Below are positions 35,495-47,600 of a stretch of 64,000 nt of DNA, in pieces. Numbering within the stretch: position 1 is the stretch's first letter; the number at the start of each line of letters is the position of its first letter. Below the pieces are notes generated by a model. That model ran no database searches. It had not been told where the DNA came from and worked only from the letters and a program-made list of their open reading frames with translations. Source of the stretch: Pachyseris speciosa. Taxonomy: Eukaryota; Cnidaria; Anthozoa; Scleractinia; Pachyseridae. The stretch spans positions 767,001-831,000 of the forward strand of contig JAEMWC010000104.1 in NCBI GenBank assembly GCA_016490735.1, in the 5' to 3' direction. A program made the position numbers and the translations under genes.

Positions 35495-38400
35495 ATGGCG
35501 GTCGTGTTGGACCACGAAGTCTTCCCTCCACTTAACTTACTACTAAAGGTGAGGAAATGACCTGATGGATTCGTTTGAAATGATATCATAGGCATAAAAT
35601 ATCTAAATTGCCATTCATAGTTCTATTTTTATTCAAGATCCCAGTGTGAGGGAGCCGAACTTCCCTTTTCCATTTCGCCCGGCTTATTAAAGCTGCACCA
35701 AACATATGCACCAAAGTTAATATATAGAAACCTAGAGCTAGCTTTCTCATTGTCTTGGCATCGATAACCCAGTGATTTGCCTGTTCATCAAAGGCATTTG
35801 GTAGAAAGGTTGCTTTCTTCCTTGTTTGTTTGTTATTATTTTTGGCGATTTTCCTTGCATGCTTCCCACGGCTGATTAATTAAATTAGAGTTATTAAAGA
35901 GTTCCTAGAAGGCATTCTGTCTTTGATTTTGTACATGTAAGGAAAACCTGTGAACTTATGCAAACTAACACGAGCTAAAAATAAACTCAAAACATCTCTT
36001 GGGTGTTGTTTGGCAATGTTCAGTCAGTCAATTCCAAAAGCGCCCATTCCCTGCCCCCACCCCCGGCATACCCTCGGTATTTGATCAGAAATTTGTCCCG
36101 CACGGTGGGTCATTTGACTATCGGCTAAACATTGGTCGGCGGTCACTGGGTTATTCTAACCAACATATTTCCATATGACAAGTCACTGGGTTATTCTAAC
36201 CAACATATTTCCATATGGCAAATAACTGGGTTATTCTAACCAACATATTTCCATATGCTAAGTCACTGGGTTATTCTAACCAACATATTTCCTTATGACA
36301 ATGCAAGTCACTGGGTTATTCTAACCAACATATTTCCATATGGCAAATCACTGGGTTTAATTCAAACCAACATAATTATTTCCATATGGCAAATCACTGG
36401 GTTATTCTAACCAACATATTTCCATATGCCAAGTCACTGGGTTATTCTAACCAACATATTTCCATATGGCAAGTCATTGGGTTATTCTAACCAACATATT
36501 TCCATATGCCAAGTCACTGGGTTATTCTAACCAACATATTTCCATATGACAAGTCACTGGGTTATTCTAACCAACATATTTCCATATGGCAAATAACTGG
36601 GTTATTCTAACCAACATATTTCCATATGCTAAGTCACTGGGTTATTCTAACCAACATATTTCCTTATGACAATGCAAGTCACTGGGTTATTCTAACCAAC
36701 ATATTTCCATATGGCAAATCACTGGGTTTAATTCAAACCAACATAATTATTTCCATATGGCAAATCACTGGGTTATTCTAACCAACATATTTCCATATGC
36801 CAAGTCACTGGGTTATTCTAACCAACATATTTCCATATGGCAAGTCATTGGGTTATTCTAACCAACATATTTCCATATGCCAAGTCACTGGGTTATTCTA
36901 ACCAACATATTTCCATATGCCAAGTCGCTGGGTTATTCTAACCAACATATTTTCACATGGCAAGTCACCAGGTTATTCTAACCAACATATTTCCATATCA
37001 TATGGAAATATGTTGGTTAGAATAACCCGGTGACTTGCCATATGGAAATATGTTGGTTCATATGGCAAGTCACTGGGTTATTCTAACCATTTGGTCTATA
37101 ATCATAGACCTCCTAACTAGCTTTTCTTTGATCTATAAGAATCTCTATCCTTGTTTTCCCCTCAGGCTAATGTAATGCAGATATCTTTATATATGTGTAA
37201 CTGGTTTTGTTATAACTCTCAACCGTCGTTATTATTAATTTTTTTCTGTGTGTTTGTGTGAGCTTATTATACAGTGTCAGTTAATTGGTTACCGTGTACA
37301 TTCAGTGTATAAACTTTCAATTTTTATTTTTCTCCATAAAAATGAACTTTTTACTGTGATCTTTCAAGCAAAAAAAAAAAAAACACAATTCAAAACAAGT
37401 GAATAGTCGCCGAGAGATTGGCAAAAACCTATATGCACCGGATGTAAACATGGACAATATGTTAATACGAATGCAGCCAACCGGAGCGATTTGCACGGGA
37501 AATATTGCATGTGAAAAAGTTGCTTTGCTTCATGAAGGTTGTGCACTTTTAGTTTTTCGGCTATGACGATGGCTCAGGTAAACTTAGTCAAAGCCGGAGA
37601 ATGTGTAACAAAATGATAAACCAGTGAACTGTTTGTAGCATGAGAGTTTGCGTGCAGATAAAATTACGCGGATAATTTCCACAGTAGGTGACCGGAAGAA
37701 AAGTTAGCGTAAATTGATTGGCCAATTGTCGATAGAGGTGTTTGTGGGCGGTGTTTGTTTGTGTAGTGAAGATTTTTTTAAGCGCTGTTTTCGCAAAGTT
37801 TATTTTTGTCTTGAAGAGGACACTTTCAAGAGTTACAACTCAAGGGCGATTTGTTTGATTTCGATCAAATTTGGACAGCCACTAGATTAACTTATCTTCA
37901 ACAAAAATGTGTTGGGGAATTAGATAATTCAAAACCGTTTTTCGCTGAGAGCCATTTCTATGCGCCTGCTCCGTCTCTTTTTCTAGCGAATTTGAAAATG
38001 CTCTGTAACTTTTGAACACAGTCGAATAAAGGAAAACCCCAACACGTTTTTTTAGCGTCTGGTTTCCAGACTTCGAGAAAAATATCAATTTCCCTAAATA
38101 CAAAAATCACATTTAGTTGTAGCTTTCAAAAGTTAATTTACACCTTCGAGTTTAAACTCGACGGAGCATTCAGTAATTCACTTTCTCACAAAATTAATGA
38201 AATATTCAAATAGCTAGTTCAATTAGCTTTAATTTGATATACGGTTTATGGTATCTGGGATGTAATCGGAAGCCGCTACAACACTTAGATTAGAGACACC
38301 CCTGAAGGTACACAGTAACCTTAAGTAGCCCGCGTAGAATACAGTATAGCTGTGCTAACTGCGGACCACAAAGGCCTTTTTTATGTATAAATAAATTAAG

Positions 38401-41400
38401 TCAATAAAGTCAATTAAAAAAAAATAAAGTCAATATAAATAAAGTCCTGGTGCTTGATTATGCTTTACACTTTTTACATCTTTTTCACTGCATGATATGG
38501 AGAAGTGGATTTGTTGAATGTTTTTTAAGACATCTGATTTTATTATTCAAGGCGCAGTCGAAAGATTTTGTTCGAACGCTTTTTCATGAGGCCTTCAGAT
38601 ACAGGAATGATGGAGGTGAGTAGTGTTCTCATCCTATTTTTAGCTGAAATTAATAAACTCTGGCTTGTAACAGGAATATTAGCAAGTCGTTGAATTACAG
38701 TATTACAGTGTTATCATACATGTAACTTGTAATTTTGTTGTAGTTGGTGAGGACTTGTACATAAAATTGAAGGGCTTATGTTTACTAAACAAGCTGTGAC
38801 AAAACTCTGAGGAAATAAGGTGCTAGGCTATTTGAATAGCCTATTTGAAGAAACTGTTGCCTTAGTGCCCAGTGAGTAGCTTTCAGCTTACCTAGACACA
38901 TTAATTTTTAGGTATCCTTGTCACTCCAAGCCACATCTCTCAGCTTCACATTTTCATTGCTTGTTTTGTCCATGTGGGTACTTGAGCCTTGGTATTAGCT
39001 TTACTGTACTGATAAGGCCTAACAAGTCCAAGCTGTCCATGGCTGCTAATGCTCAGGCTCAATCTTTATTTTGGTAGATTTAAGGGGTAATGTCCGCTAC
39101 CATGTGGCCTTAGTGCCCAATGAGTGGCTTTCAGCTTACCTAGACACAAGTTAATTTGTGAGGTATTCTTGTCACTCCAAGCCACATTCCACAAGCTTCA
39201 CATTTTCATAATTTGAATAAACTGTTGTACATGTATGGTGTAGGTCATACAAATGAGAAAAAAAATATATAAGGACTCGAAGTTTTTTTTCTGCTTCTTT
39301 TAAATTTCCCTATATCTCTAGCATTATAATAAGCTATTATGACTGTTCGTCCAAATAATAACCAAGCACCTTTTTTTACTGCAGAGTTTGGTTGCAGTTT
39401 GTTTAGAAAAGAAAGTCAACCTAAAATCAACACGAGATGGTTAATTGCTCCCAGCTGTTCCATAACTGTTTACAGAGCCAGTCATGCTTGGAATAACTTG
39501 TCTTCAATAAAGTTTAAATACTGTGCACATCTATATATTAAATAAATTATAATTCAATTGCACCATATACAGTATCTACTGATATAAGTTACATAAAAGG
39601 TAACAAGATAAAAGACAATTTAATTAAGCTAATGATTATTCCATAATGCTGGAGCAGCAAAAATAAATGAAAGATTACCAAGAGTGATTCGTCATGTGTT
39701 GAATGTATTTAATAGCTGAGTTATATGAGAACTAAGGAATTTTTTAAGGACATACTGTATATGCAAGATGGGTGTCAGAAGCACTTCTCAACTGCTCATA
39801 AAAGTTCTGAAGTGCTTTTTAATTGCATGATAACTAAACAGAACATGACTTGTGTAATTTTTTTAAATGCTTTAATTAAATGTTCAAGGATTTTAGGGCA
39901 CTTTGAAACTTATTTTTTTTTATGAATATGGATATTGATGAGATTGGCTAATACCTAAACCCTATACATAAATGTCTTCTTTTATTTTCAATATAGAAAA
40001 ATATTTTCATGTATTCAAATCCATTTCAGCTGTACCTTCCTACATACAGGATGAAAAACAAAACAAAACAAAACAAACAAGAAAAAAGCCTGCATGTAGT
40101 TTGCGACGAGTCTCCCATACAGTTTTGCCCAGTGGCTGGAGAATCTAACCCATGGAAAGACAATCATGGATGGGTTTGAGGGTGGATAGGTCAGATGGAT
40201 TATGGACTGCTAACAGTTGCCAGTGGTGCCTTTACATGCTGATGTCTGGTCTCACCCCACAGAAACATTTTACAGTCTATGTGATATGCATCGTATAATA
40301 CATTACCACTTTGTTCTGGTCTACTATTAGTCTATACAACATGTAGCTTGATTATTGCCTTTTTTATTGCAGTGCCAATATCTGTACTTCAAACTGTTGC
40401 TGCTTCTTTAGATGTGAGAATTGATGAAGCGGGGAAGGTTTGTAGTCTCTAGTTGTATTAATATCAGTAACAACCATCAAATTTCTAGTGGTTGCTTAAG
40501 TGCTGTTAAAAACTGCTTGAAAACAGGGTGTGTTGGCATTAGTTCCACCGATCATTTATTTACAACTTGTGCAGATGAGTTAGCTTTCAGAAGTGCTTAA
40601 ATTATTAGCAGTTTGCTATCACATACCCAGGACGTTTTGAATCATACAGCTGGCACTGATGGACTGGGCATCAATGAATTCACTTGAATAGCATTCTTTT
40701 CTTTATTATCATGACATTGAGTTACTATTAGCTAGATGTATCATTCACCCAATGCAAAAATGGCTGCCTTTAAATTATTCTTTTGTTCATATTCAAAATA
40801 GCCTCACTAACCTCTTTTTTGGGATCAAAATTCTAAAGAATTTATTACCCTGAACGAGGTTAGTGAGGCTATTTTGAATACAAACAAAAGAATAATTTAA
40901 AGGCAGGCATTTTTGCTTTGGGTCAATAACGGCCTTTTTTAACTTTTCAGTTGTTAGAGAGTCTCGTATCTGTGGTTTGTGTGGCACTGTTTGAATGTCT
41001 TGTGGACCCTAAAGCAGTCTACGCATTGTTTCCAGGTAATCTCTTAAAAAAATATAATTAAATGAAGTCCTTGATAATGCCACTAACCAGGCAAGTGTTT
41101 CTAATTTTTCCCTCAGAGAACTTTCACAAGAATCTCAGAGAACTGATTTCTAAGATTATTGCTGAGAACATGTAAGTGAACTACTGTGAATGATATTTTC
41201 ACACCAATATAATTAGTGTGCTGCTCTGTTACAGGCCTTAGATAGCAACTGTGTTGAGTGAGAAAATTAAGAGGACTTTATGACTAATTATTGAATAAAT
41301 TTGCATTATAGGGTCTCAGCTAGAATCGTTGAGGAGAGACTGGGAAACAATGCCTTTCACTGTCCCCCTGCCATATTTAGTTCTTCAGCTGTTGCATTTT

Positions 41401-44400
41401 GGTATAATTATTTTGACCCCAGAGCTGTATATTTTACACTCGTCTGGATTTTTGTAACAGAATTTGCAACCCAAACAAACAAAGAAGAAACGTAAAGCAA
41501 AGAGACTGCATTTATAGTAACCAATGGTTAGAGTTCAATAAAATTATACTGTACAAGTTCAGAAATCAGTTCAAAATGGGTCCACAATCTGATCATTCCA
41601 GCAGGGCAAATAAACCATGGATTACCTATAAAATACATTCTATAAGGCCACACCTCTTGGCTGGCTTGTGCAACTTTGGAGTGGGCATCAGTTGATTCTA
41701 TGCAATTGATTATTAATGTGGGATTCCCTTTATGATGATTACCTCAACAGGCCACTTTGGAGGACAAATGCTATAAATGAACAAGGTAATTTGACTTTCT
41801 CTCACTATTGAAGCCAGGTTGTAATTATGCTGGACAGGTATGATCTTTAACATCTTTACATGGTCATAACTTTATATTTAGCAATTACATTATGAGTTTG
41901 AGATTTTGATCACGTGTAGAAATCGAGAGTGAATAATCTAATAATTATTGTTTGGTATCAATCTACATGTAGTAGTTGTTCAAAACTAAATAAAACATGT
42001 TATCTAAATCCTCCTCGCAGACACTTCGAAAATGTGAAGAAGCAGCCATCACTTATTGAAATTGCTACTCGCTATGTACACAGTCTGTAGAATAGAATAG
42101 GTAGCTAGTAGCATAGCTGATAAGAGGACAGCGTTCATGATAGAAGGCTAGTAGATTTATACTAGTACAAATTATATTTAATTGTAGTATAAATCTACTT
42201 GCGTTCTATCAAGAATGTGTACAAAATTACCAAGAAGAGGGCCGAAAACTTGTAGACACGATTTATATGCTTCAGCTGCAACTTTTGGTGAGATACATGT
42301 ATGAAAGTGATCTGAGTGGAGGTGTGTTAGTCTCACTAACACGACTCAGTAACTGACTATTTGGTGATCTCTCAATCTGACTGACTTCGCAAGTGTGTTC
42401 TAATTTTCATTAGTGTAAAACTACTAGCGTTATATCACGAATACAGTTCTCTGATTGGCTACACTACTAGCTATCTATTCCAGACCCGTCGACAGGTTTT
42501 TGCGTCGGGAGGTGCGTTTGAGCGCCGAAGGCTGGAATTGACGAGTGCAGCAGGCGCGAGTTTCTAGGGGCGTCCGGGGCCATGCTTCCCCTTAAATTTT
42601 GACAGATTTGACCGTTCAAGACTTCATTTTGTGCGTTTTGATTGAAGGACGTTACATAGAAAATCAGAAAGTCAAGATCAAACGTAAAAACGTCAATACC
42701 TAAGAAACATTTCTTGGTCGAAATGGATTTTGGGCTTAATCGTTGAGTAGTGTGCCAAGCTCAAGCCTCCTTGAATGCTTCTGGGTAAACAAGTCTATCA
42801 CTTCGCATTAAGGAGAGAGCCTTCCTTGAGCTATGCTGGCTCTGTTGTAAATGTAGACCCGTCTTAGAGCACTTGCGCTCCTTTCACATTCGCAGCTGGT
42901 GGCTGAAAATGTGCAACAAATTTTCAAGAGGACGTAAAGATTTGGGTTCAAATCCCTCTCAAGGCTTTTGCAGCGGTATTGGGTCTTTCCTCTTTTGACT
43001 TCGAGCTGTATACGAAAAAACCTTCCAGCAATTTAATAGTATCGACAGAGCAGGGGATCACATAGCAGTCATAAAATGAAAACGGTTCAGTTAATTGGGT
43101 TTCATTTCACACTACACAGTAGGGAGCTTTAGCAACGACGACGGCAACGGCAACGAGAACGCCACCAAACAATAGGCTTAATGAGCACAAACAATGGCTC
43201 TGCACGTGCGTTTTACATGTTGGTACATTTCGTTCCCGTCCTCTGCAAAACAACAACGTGAAATGACCAAATTTTAGGTTTTCTCGAGAGCGGGAGCGTG
43301 TGACTGTAAAGTTTTCTTTCTTTTTCCTTACTTTAGCGGCGTTCATAACAATTTAGTCCCTGAATAGTTCGCCAGTATTTTCCAAGTTAAACAAATTGGA
43401 ATAATAGCGAAAACGTTACAAAAACGAGAAGTTATATTTTGAAGTGACGTTTTCGTTGCCGTTGCCGTCGTCGTTGCTAAAGCTCGAGCCAGGACGCAAG
43501 TACTACAGTTACTTTTCGTTTACCTTTTTTGTAATAACTTACTTTCTTTTTAATCGCCGTTATCTGGTAAACGAACTTTCGGGGCCCGTGGAAGGGTGCG
43601 CACGCACCCTTCGCACCCCATCCCCCCTCCCAACGGGCCTGTATTCTGTGATAAATAGTGAGTAGCGGTGGTCAACAAAATGGTGGCCTCTTCGCGTTTC
43701 GAAGCGTCTGCGAAGAGGATTTCGATAATTTACTTGTTTCATTTTGAACGACTGGTAGATTTATACTAAAACAAGTAGATTATTCGCTCTCCAATTCTAT
43801 GCGTGATAGCTGATGCGGGCTGCTCCCTCATCAGGTATCACGCGATGGAAATCTCGAGCTCAAGCTAACACAATATAATTCTAAATATGGCTTGCTCAAA
43901 CTTTACGTGACTTTCGCTTGGCGTCTGGAGTAAGCGGCCTTTTTCCTTTCTTTTTCGTAGTCTCACTGCCTAAGTTGATTGATTTTGATTGGAGAGTTGA
44001 TGTTAAAACGTCATCAAACGCGATCAGCAGAATGTCCATGCCGACGTGTATCATGCAGCTCCAGGTAAGCGCAGGAGGCCAGTTGAGTAAGCTTACAGGC
44101 CCATGTAAACGCTCCCAACATTGCTGGGCCAACAACAAACAACATTGTTGGGCCAACATGTTGGGTACGTTTGCGCACCTTGTTGGGTAACATTCAAACA
44201 CTACCAGCAACTCGCAACAGTATTCAACGGTGTTCGAGCACGGTGTTCATGTTGGGCCCAATAATGCTGGATGTTGCTAGCTAACAACGTTCAGAGCGTT
44301 TCCACGGGCCTTTACTCGTTAGATCAGTATGCGATACTGAATTGTCAGAGCATTTAACTATGGAAAAGTAATCTTTACTCTCTCTGGCCAGTCACAACAC

Positions 44401-46057
44401 ATGCAAATAGCAAAGAACCACATGAATGAAAACTGAGATCGAGGCTTACAGAATTATCAGGCTGGTTTTAACTAGAGCATGGGCGGAGAACGAACGGGGA
44501 GGAGGGATGGGAAAGGATAAAGGAAGGCCTGATATAAAATGATGTATCAAGCCTTCCTTTTAGGAGGGAGGAGGGAGCTGGGAATGATAGTCAGGTTAGT
44601 TTGATAGCCTGGGATCTAGTCTCGTCGCGAGAGATTGTGGGATTGTTTGAGGCGAAACGAACTTTGAAAACCCTGAATTGTTTCAGAAAATCCTCAGATT
44701 TCAATTTTTGCCGTGTTTGTTTACCTTCCCATTATTGCTCGCGCGGCACGAGCAATTGATTCATACCATTTGCAAGTTTGGCCTTGAAATCCAAGCTCTT
44801 TGCGGTTAGCCCTACTTTTGCACCGCAGACTTAACGCTTCAATTCGAAGAATTTGCCTTTGATTTTTCGGTAAACTCAACCAACTGAAGACGAACGAGGA
44901 CCCAATGGTTAGGTAATCCCTATTGGCTCGGTGCAAACGGTCTCGTTTTGCACGCTCGCTTCTTCCACTTAAACTCACGCCCTGAGATCACCACGAAAAA
45001 CCGGTCTCAGTTGTCGGAAGTGATTTGAAACCTCACTTCAAATGGCTGTGAAAATGGCTACCGCCTGAGAGAAGACCCCTCAAGGATGATACCTCATAAT
45101 ACAGACGTGTTTGGCGTGGCTTATGAAAAATGTGGGAAAGCAAATCCTAGAATCTAGAATGAAATATGCGGGTAGTCGGGCGTTTTTAAGAAAAACAGTG
45201 TATCAGTAGCAGCTCAATTATCTCAGAAAAATGCATGATTACCTCCAATATTCTTTATGGATCACAATATATCAGCTTTTTGCACTTAGTTATTAACCGC
45301 GCAAAATAAGATGCGCAGAACATATGCACAGTATACAGAAAGTGAATGTCACCAGTGGATGTCATTCTCGACCCCAGAGCTCTTCTCTTTTGCACATGTC
45401 TAACGGGCGTGACGCCGTCGCGCCCGTTAGACATGCGCAAAAGGGAAGAGTTCTGGGGTCGAGAATGCAGTGAAAGTGTACAAATATCCGATAATACGCT
45501 TTCAAGGACCTAAATTGTTTAGTTCTTTCAATACAGAAATTCAGAATGCTGACAGTTTTTCTCAATTTAAGTCTAAATTAAGAACTTTCTTCCTGAACTG
45601 ACTTCCCCTTATTTTGTTCATTTTGTTTGTTTGTTTGTGCTCTTGCTTTTTCACCCAAATGTGCTTACAAATTAAATAAGACACGCCTAAGTTATCATTT
45701 TATAGTGTATATTCTTGAGGTACCTGTAGCCCGAAGAGGCCTTAATGGTTTCTATATGGGCATCCTCGCCTAATGCTTTTCTTTTATCGATTATTTAATA
45801 TCTCTTGTAGTTTAATATATATTTATTTTGTAATTTAAAATAACAATAAGTGGGAAAAATAAACTGAAACTGAAATCCCTATCCGGTTTCGTAATCTACC
45901 TTCCTCTCTCCCATTCAAGGTTCAAGATAATGCCACCGAACAGAATGCCATGCCAGCTGTACAAAGGCTGAACGTAGAGCTAACGAAAGAGAAGCTAGAC
46001 ACCATGTTAGATGGTCTGGGAAAAATACGCGATCAGCTCTCCTCAGTTTCCAAATAA
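35495..46057 (+). CDS. COMMD9: COMM domain-containing protein 9
   Basis: Complete gene. COMMD9 is a subunit of the Commander/CCC complex, which recycles endosomal cargo with retriever and WASH. Exons: 35495-35548, 38552-38615, 40373-40437, 40951-41035, 41117-41171, 41751-41785, 43961-44064, 45920-46057. All are GT-AG, all phases join, giving 199 aa (human 198). The N-terminal helical domain ends around ALFPENFHKNLRELISKIIA. The COMM domain contains the diagnostic SLPKLIDFDWRVDVKTSS, SRMSMPTCIMQLQ and the C-terminal KEKLDTMLDGLGKIRDQL. Exon 6 is only 35 nt (PLWRTNAINEQ). The introns are loaded with repeats: minisatellite, decayed hammerhead repeat, nested DNA transposons and a LINE end just before the last exon. 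Confidence 0.97.
36143..37090. repeat. 41-bp minisatellite with 371-bp higher-order repeat
   Basis: About 23 copies of a roughly 40-bp unit (GTCACTGGGTTATTCTAACC then AACATATTTCCATATG) in COMMD9 intron 1. Variant units (AATAACTGG, TTCCTTATGACAATGC, GGGTTTAATTCAAACC) recur in the same order after 371 bases (CCATATGACA at 36171 and at 36542), so nine units form a higher-order block. Near 36998-37060 the array inverts, with one or two units in reverse complement, before a last forward unit. Confidence 0.95.
37091..38551. other. COMMD9 intron 1, non-repetitive remainder
   Basis: AT-rich intron sequence with an A-run near 37371. I see no further feature. Confidence 0.5.
38861..39215 (+). mobile_element. 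decayed hammerhead (retrozyme-like) repeat, copy 2
   Basis: Homologous to 17859-18215. CTTAGTGCCCARTGAGTRGC occurs at 38861 and 39109, a period of 248. The ribozyme region (about 38983-39065) keeps the outer stem I blocks (TTGAGCC, ATTAGC, CATGGCTGCTAATGCT) but the core reads CTGATAA instead of CTGATGA and the GAAA is lost. It should be inactive. It lies in COMMD9 intron 2. Confidence 0.8.
40754..40915. mobile_element. hairpin MITE
   Basis: About 162 bp. The arms GCAAAAATGGCTGCCTTTAA and, inverted, TTAAAGGCAGGCATTTTTGC extend inward through AATTATTCTTTTGTT and ATTCAAAATAGCCTCACTAA. Related to 24729-24829 through the TTATTCTTTTGTT motif. Confidence 0.85.
42481..43641. mobile_element. nested DNA transposon, non-autonomous
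   Basis: 1161 bp inserted in the foldback element, with TATTC at 42476-42480 and 43642-43646 as target duplication. The ends CAGACCCGTCGACAGG and, inverted, CAGGCCCGTTGGGAGG are imperfect terminal repeats. The right end carries a GGTGCGCACGCACC palindrome. No transposase is seen. It contains a further nested foldback at 43119-43485. Confidence 0.75.
43119..43485. mobile_element. foldback MITE, relative of 24016-24456
   Basis: TAGGGAGCTTTAGCAACGAC near 43120 and its reverse complement GTCGTTGCTAAAGC near 43465 form the ends. The interior matches the 24-kb copy (TTTCTTTACTTTARCG, CAAATTGGAATAAT). Nested inside 42481-43641. Confidence 0.8.
44096..44316. mobile_element. MITE rich in CAACATTGTTGG palindromes
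   Basis: The ends AGGCCCATGTAAACGCT and, inverted, AGGCCCGTGGAAACGCT enclose several CAACATTGTTGGGCC-type palindromes. It lies in COMMD9 intron 7. Confidence 0.7.
45364..45467. mobile_element. hairpin element, ~47-bp arms
   Basis: ATTCTCGACCCCAGAGCTCT at the left and AGAGTTCTGGGGTCGAGAAT at the right are inverted, continuing to CTAACGGGCG / CGCCCGTTAG around a loop of about ten bases. Confidence 0.85.
45472..45877 (+). mobile_element. LINE 3' end
   Basis: An open stretch reading IRFQGPKLFSSFN...FSQFKSKLRTFFLN then stop matches the usual C-terminal tail of CR1/L2-type reverse transcriptases. A 3' UTR of about 275 bases follows, ending GGGAAAAATAAACTGAAACTG. It is truncated at the 5' end, inside the last intron of COMMD9, about 45 bases before the final exon. 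Confidence 0.65.
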
Positions 46058-46180
46058 TCACTCACGCACACGCATTTTTGTAACTAGACGAAAATTGAAA
46101 AGCTTTTAATTGAATTAAAATTGTTTATAAGACTCCTTGGAAATGTTTGTCGGTGCGTCTGACCAGGAAAAGTTCCTCTA

Positions 46181-46186
46181 AATAAA
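46181..46186 (+). promoter_or_regulatory. candidate poly(A) signal of COMMD9
   Basis: AATAAA 124 bases past the COMMD9 stop codon; no other copy is nearer. Confidence 0.5.
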
Positions 46187-46771
46187 GCAAGCTGAATTTA
46201 GTTTGTACCTTAGATTGCTTTGGTTTTTCATAGCCATCAGACTGTAAAGAAATTTAAGAATCCGCGAAATGTGAGTGTGTTACGTTGTGCTCGTGGCGGA
46301 TGCATTTAATTGTCGTTTGCCGACGGTCCATATTCATTAAAAATACCCTGGCTATGGCGTTGCTTTGGACCAGCTATTTTATGTCCAGCCTTTCAAATTT
46401 CGAACTGCTTGGTGTCAATCGTGCGTCAACCTTTCTTAATTATTTTTAGTTTTCTCATATAATGCAGTACAAGAACAACAACAATCTTTATTCACACTAT
46501 TTAGGTACATAGAAAGAAGTAAAAAAAAAAAGAATCTATGGAAAACGAAACGATAGAAGTTATATAGCAATATGTACAATTTTGAATCAGTGTGCAACAG
46601 CTTTCGAGTTGGCTGCTGCTTATTTACAAGTAAAGAAAGGAACGAGGGAAACAAATAATTAAGACTAAACTAATTCACACGGCAAGAAGTGTTATGAAAA
46701 CGGAATGAAGATATTACATTAAAAATTACTTTCAGAAGAGTCAGAAAACGATAGTAGATATGATTACAAAG

Positions 46772-46777
<6 letters not shown>

Positions 46778-46822
<45 letters not shown>
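46778..46822. repeat. (AAT)n microsatellite
   Basis: About fourteen trinucleotide units. Confidence 0.95.
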
Positions 46823-46830
<8 letters not shown>

Positions 46831-46868
<38 letters not shown>

Positions 46869-46928
46869 CGCGAGTAATTTCAAAATCAGCCGAGCGCGAA
46901 GCGCGAGGCTGATTTAAAAATACGAGCG

Positions 46929-46968
<40 letters not shown>
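46831..46968. mobile_element. hairpin MITE
   Basis: AGTAATTGGACCGAGTGGAG and, inverted, AGTAATTGGACCTCGTGTCG are the ends. The arms continue through TACAATTCAGGGAGTAATCG. The 38-bp right flank (AGGTCCAATTACTAATTAAT and following) is tandemly duplicated at 46951 and 46996. An inverted TAATCGTATCTATAACAAA pair (about 46972 and 47294) outlines a larger element. Confidence 0.75.
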
Positions 46969-46977
<9 letters not shown>

Positions 46978-47311
46978 TATCTATAACAAATTTGGAGGTC
47001 CAATTACTAATTAATCGTATCTATAACAAATTTCGGAATTAAAAATTTCTTTTGGGAAGGTCTTTTGAGCGAAAACGTCTTTAGCGCTTTCCATATGTTT
47101 TGAAAACTGCAGGAAACGTTTGCAAAGGAAGCCGTTAAAGCGCGCGTAATTGACGAGAAAATCACGTTGGTATCCAATTACAGGTGTCCAATTACAAAAA
47201 GTTCAAATTGGATACCTGTAATTGGATACCCACGTGATCGCGCGCCGATTACGTGACAAATAGGCCCGCGGAGAACCAATCACGATCGAGAATTTTGTTA
47301 TAGATACGATT

Positions 47312-47600
47312 AATAATAATAATAATAATAACTTTATTTAAGTCTCGGATGTATTTAGCCGAGCACAGATGTTCTACTAATTGAGGAGACTAAATCAAAT
47401 CAACTCTAAATAAATCAAAGGAAATCAAATGTTGGTTTCTGGGGAGAGGGGAAAACCGGAGTACCCGGAGAAAAACCTCTCGGAGCAGAGTAGAGAACCA
47501 GCAAACTCAGCCCACTTATGACACCGAGTCCGGGAATCGAACTCGGGACACATTGGTGGAAGGCGAGCGTTCTCACAACTGCGCAAACTCTGCTCCCCGT
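47312..47600 (-). mobile_element. tRNA-derived SINE, copy 2
   Basis: Same family and orientation as 20605-20881: tRNA-like head with TTTGCGCAGTTGTGAGAACG and GAGTTCGATTCCC, central CTCCGGGTACTCCGGTTTTC block, and ATT-repeat tail. Confidence 0.85.

Larger units (their letters stand above)
42411..43855. mobile_element. foldback element (copy 2) interrupted by a transposon
   Basis: The left part (42411-42480) and right part (43642-43855) together match 215-520. The interruption is the element at 42481-43641, bounded by a 5-bp duplication TATTC. The right part ends in the same hairpin motif (GCGTGATAGCTGAT). Confidence 0.75.

Noticed and set aside
36143..37090. CRISPR-like array
   Set aside because: Units are directly abutting variants without unique spacers, in animal intron DNA. 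It is a minisatellite.
39339..39545. LINE C-terminal fragment (RASHAWNNLSS)
   Set aside because: The resemblance is limited to a few residues, with no flanking support.
41301..41495. Alternative COMMD9 exon after exon 5
   Set aside because: The 41751-41785 exon gives the correct phase and matches the conserved WRT...NQ region, while this frame does not match the family.
43896..44210. Frames on both strands over COMMD9 exon 7
   Set aside because: Shadow of the exon and the adjoining MITE.
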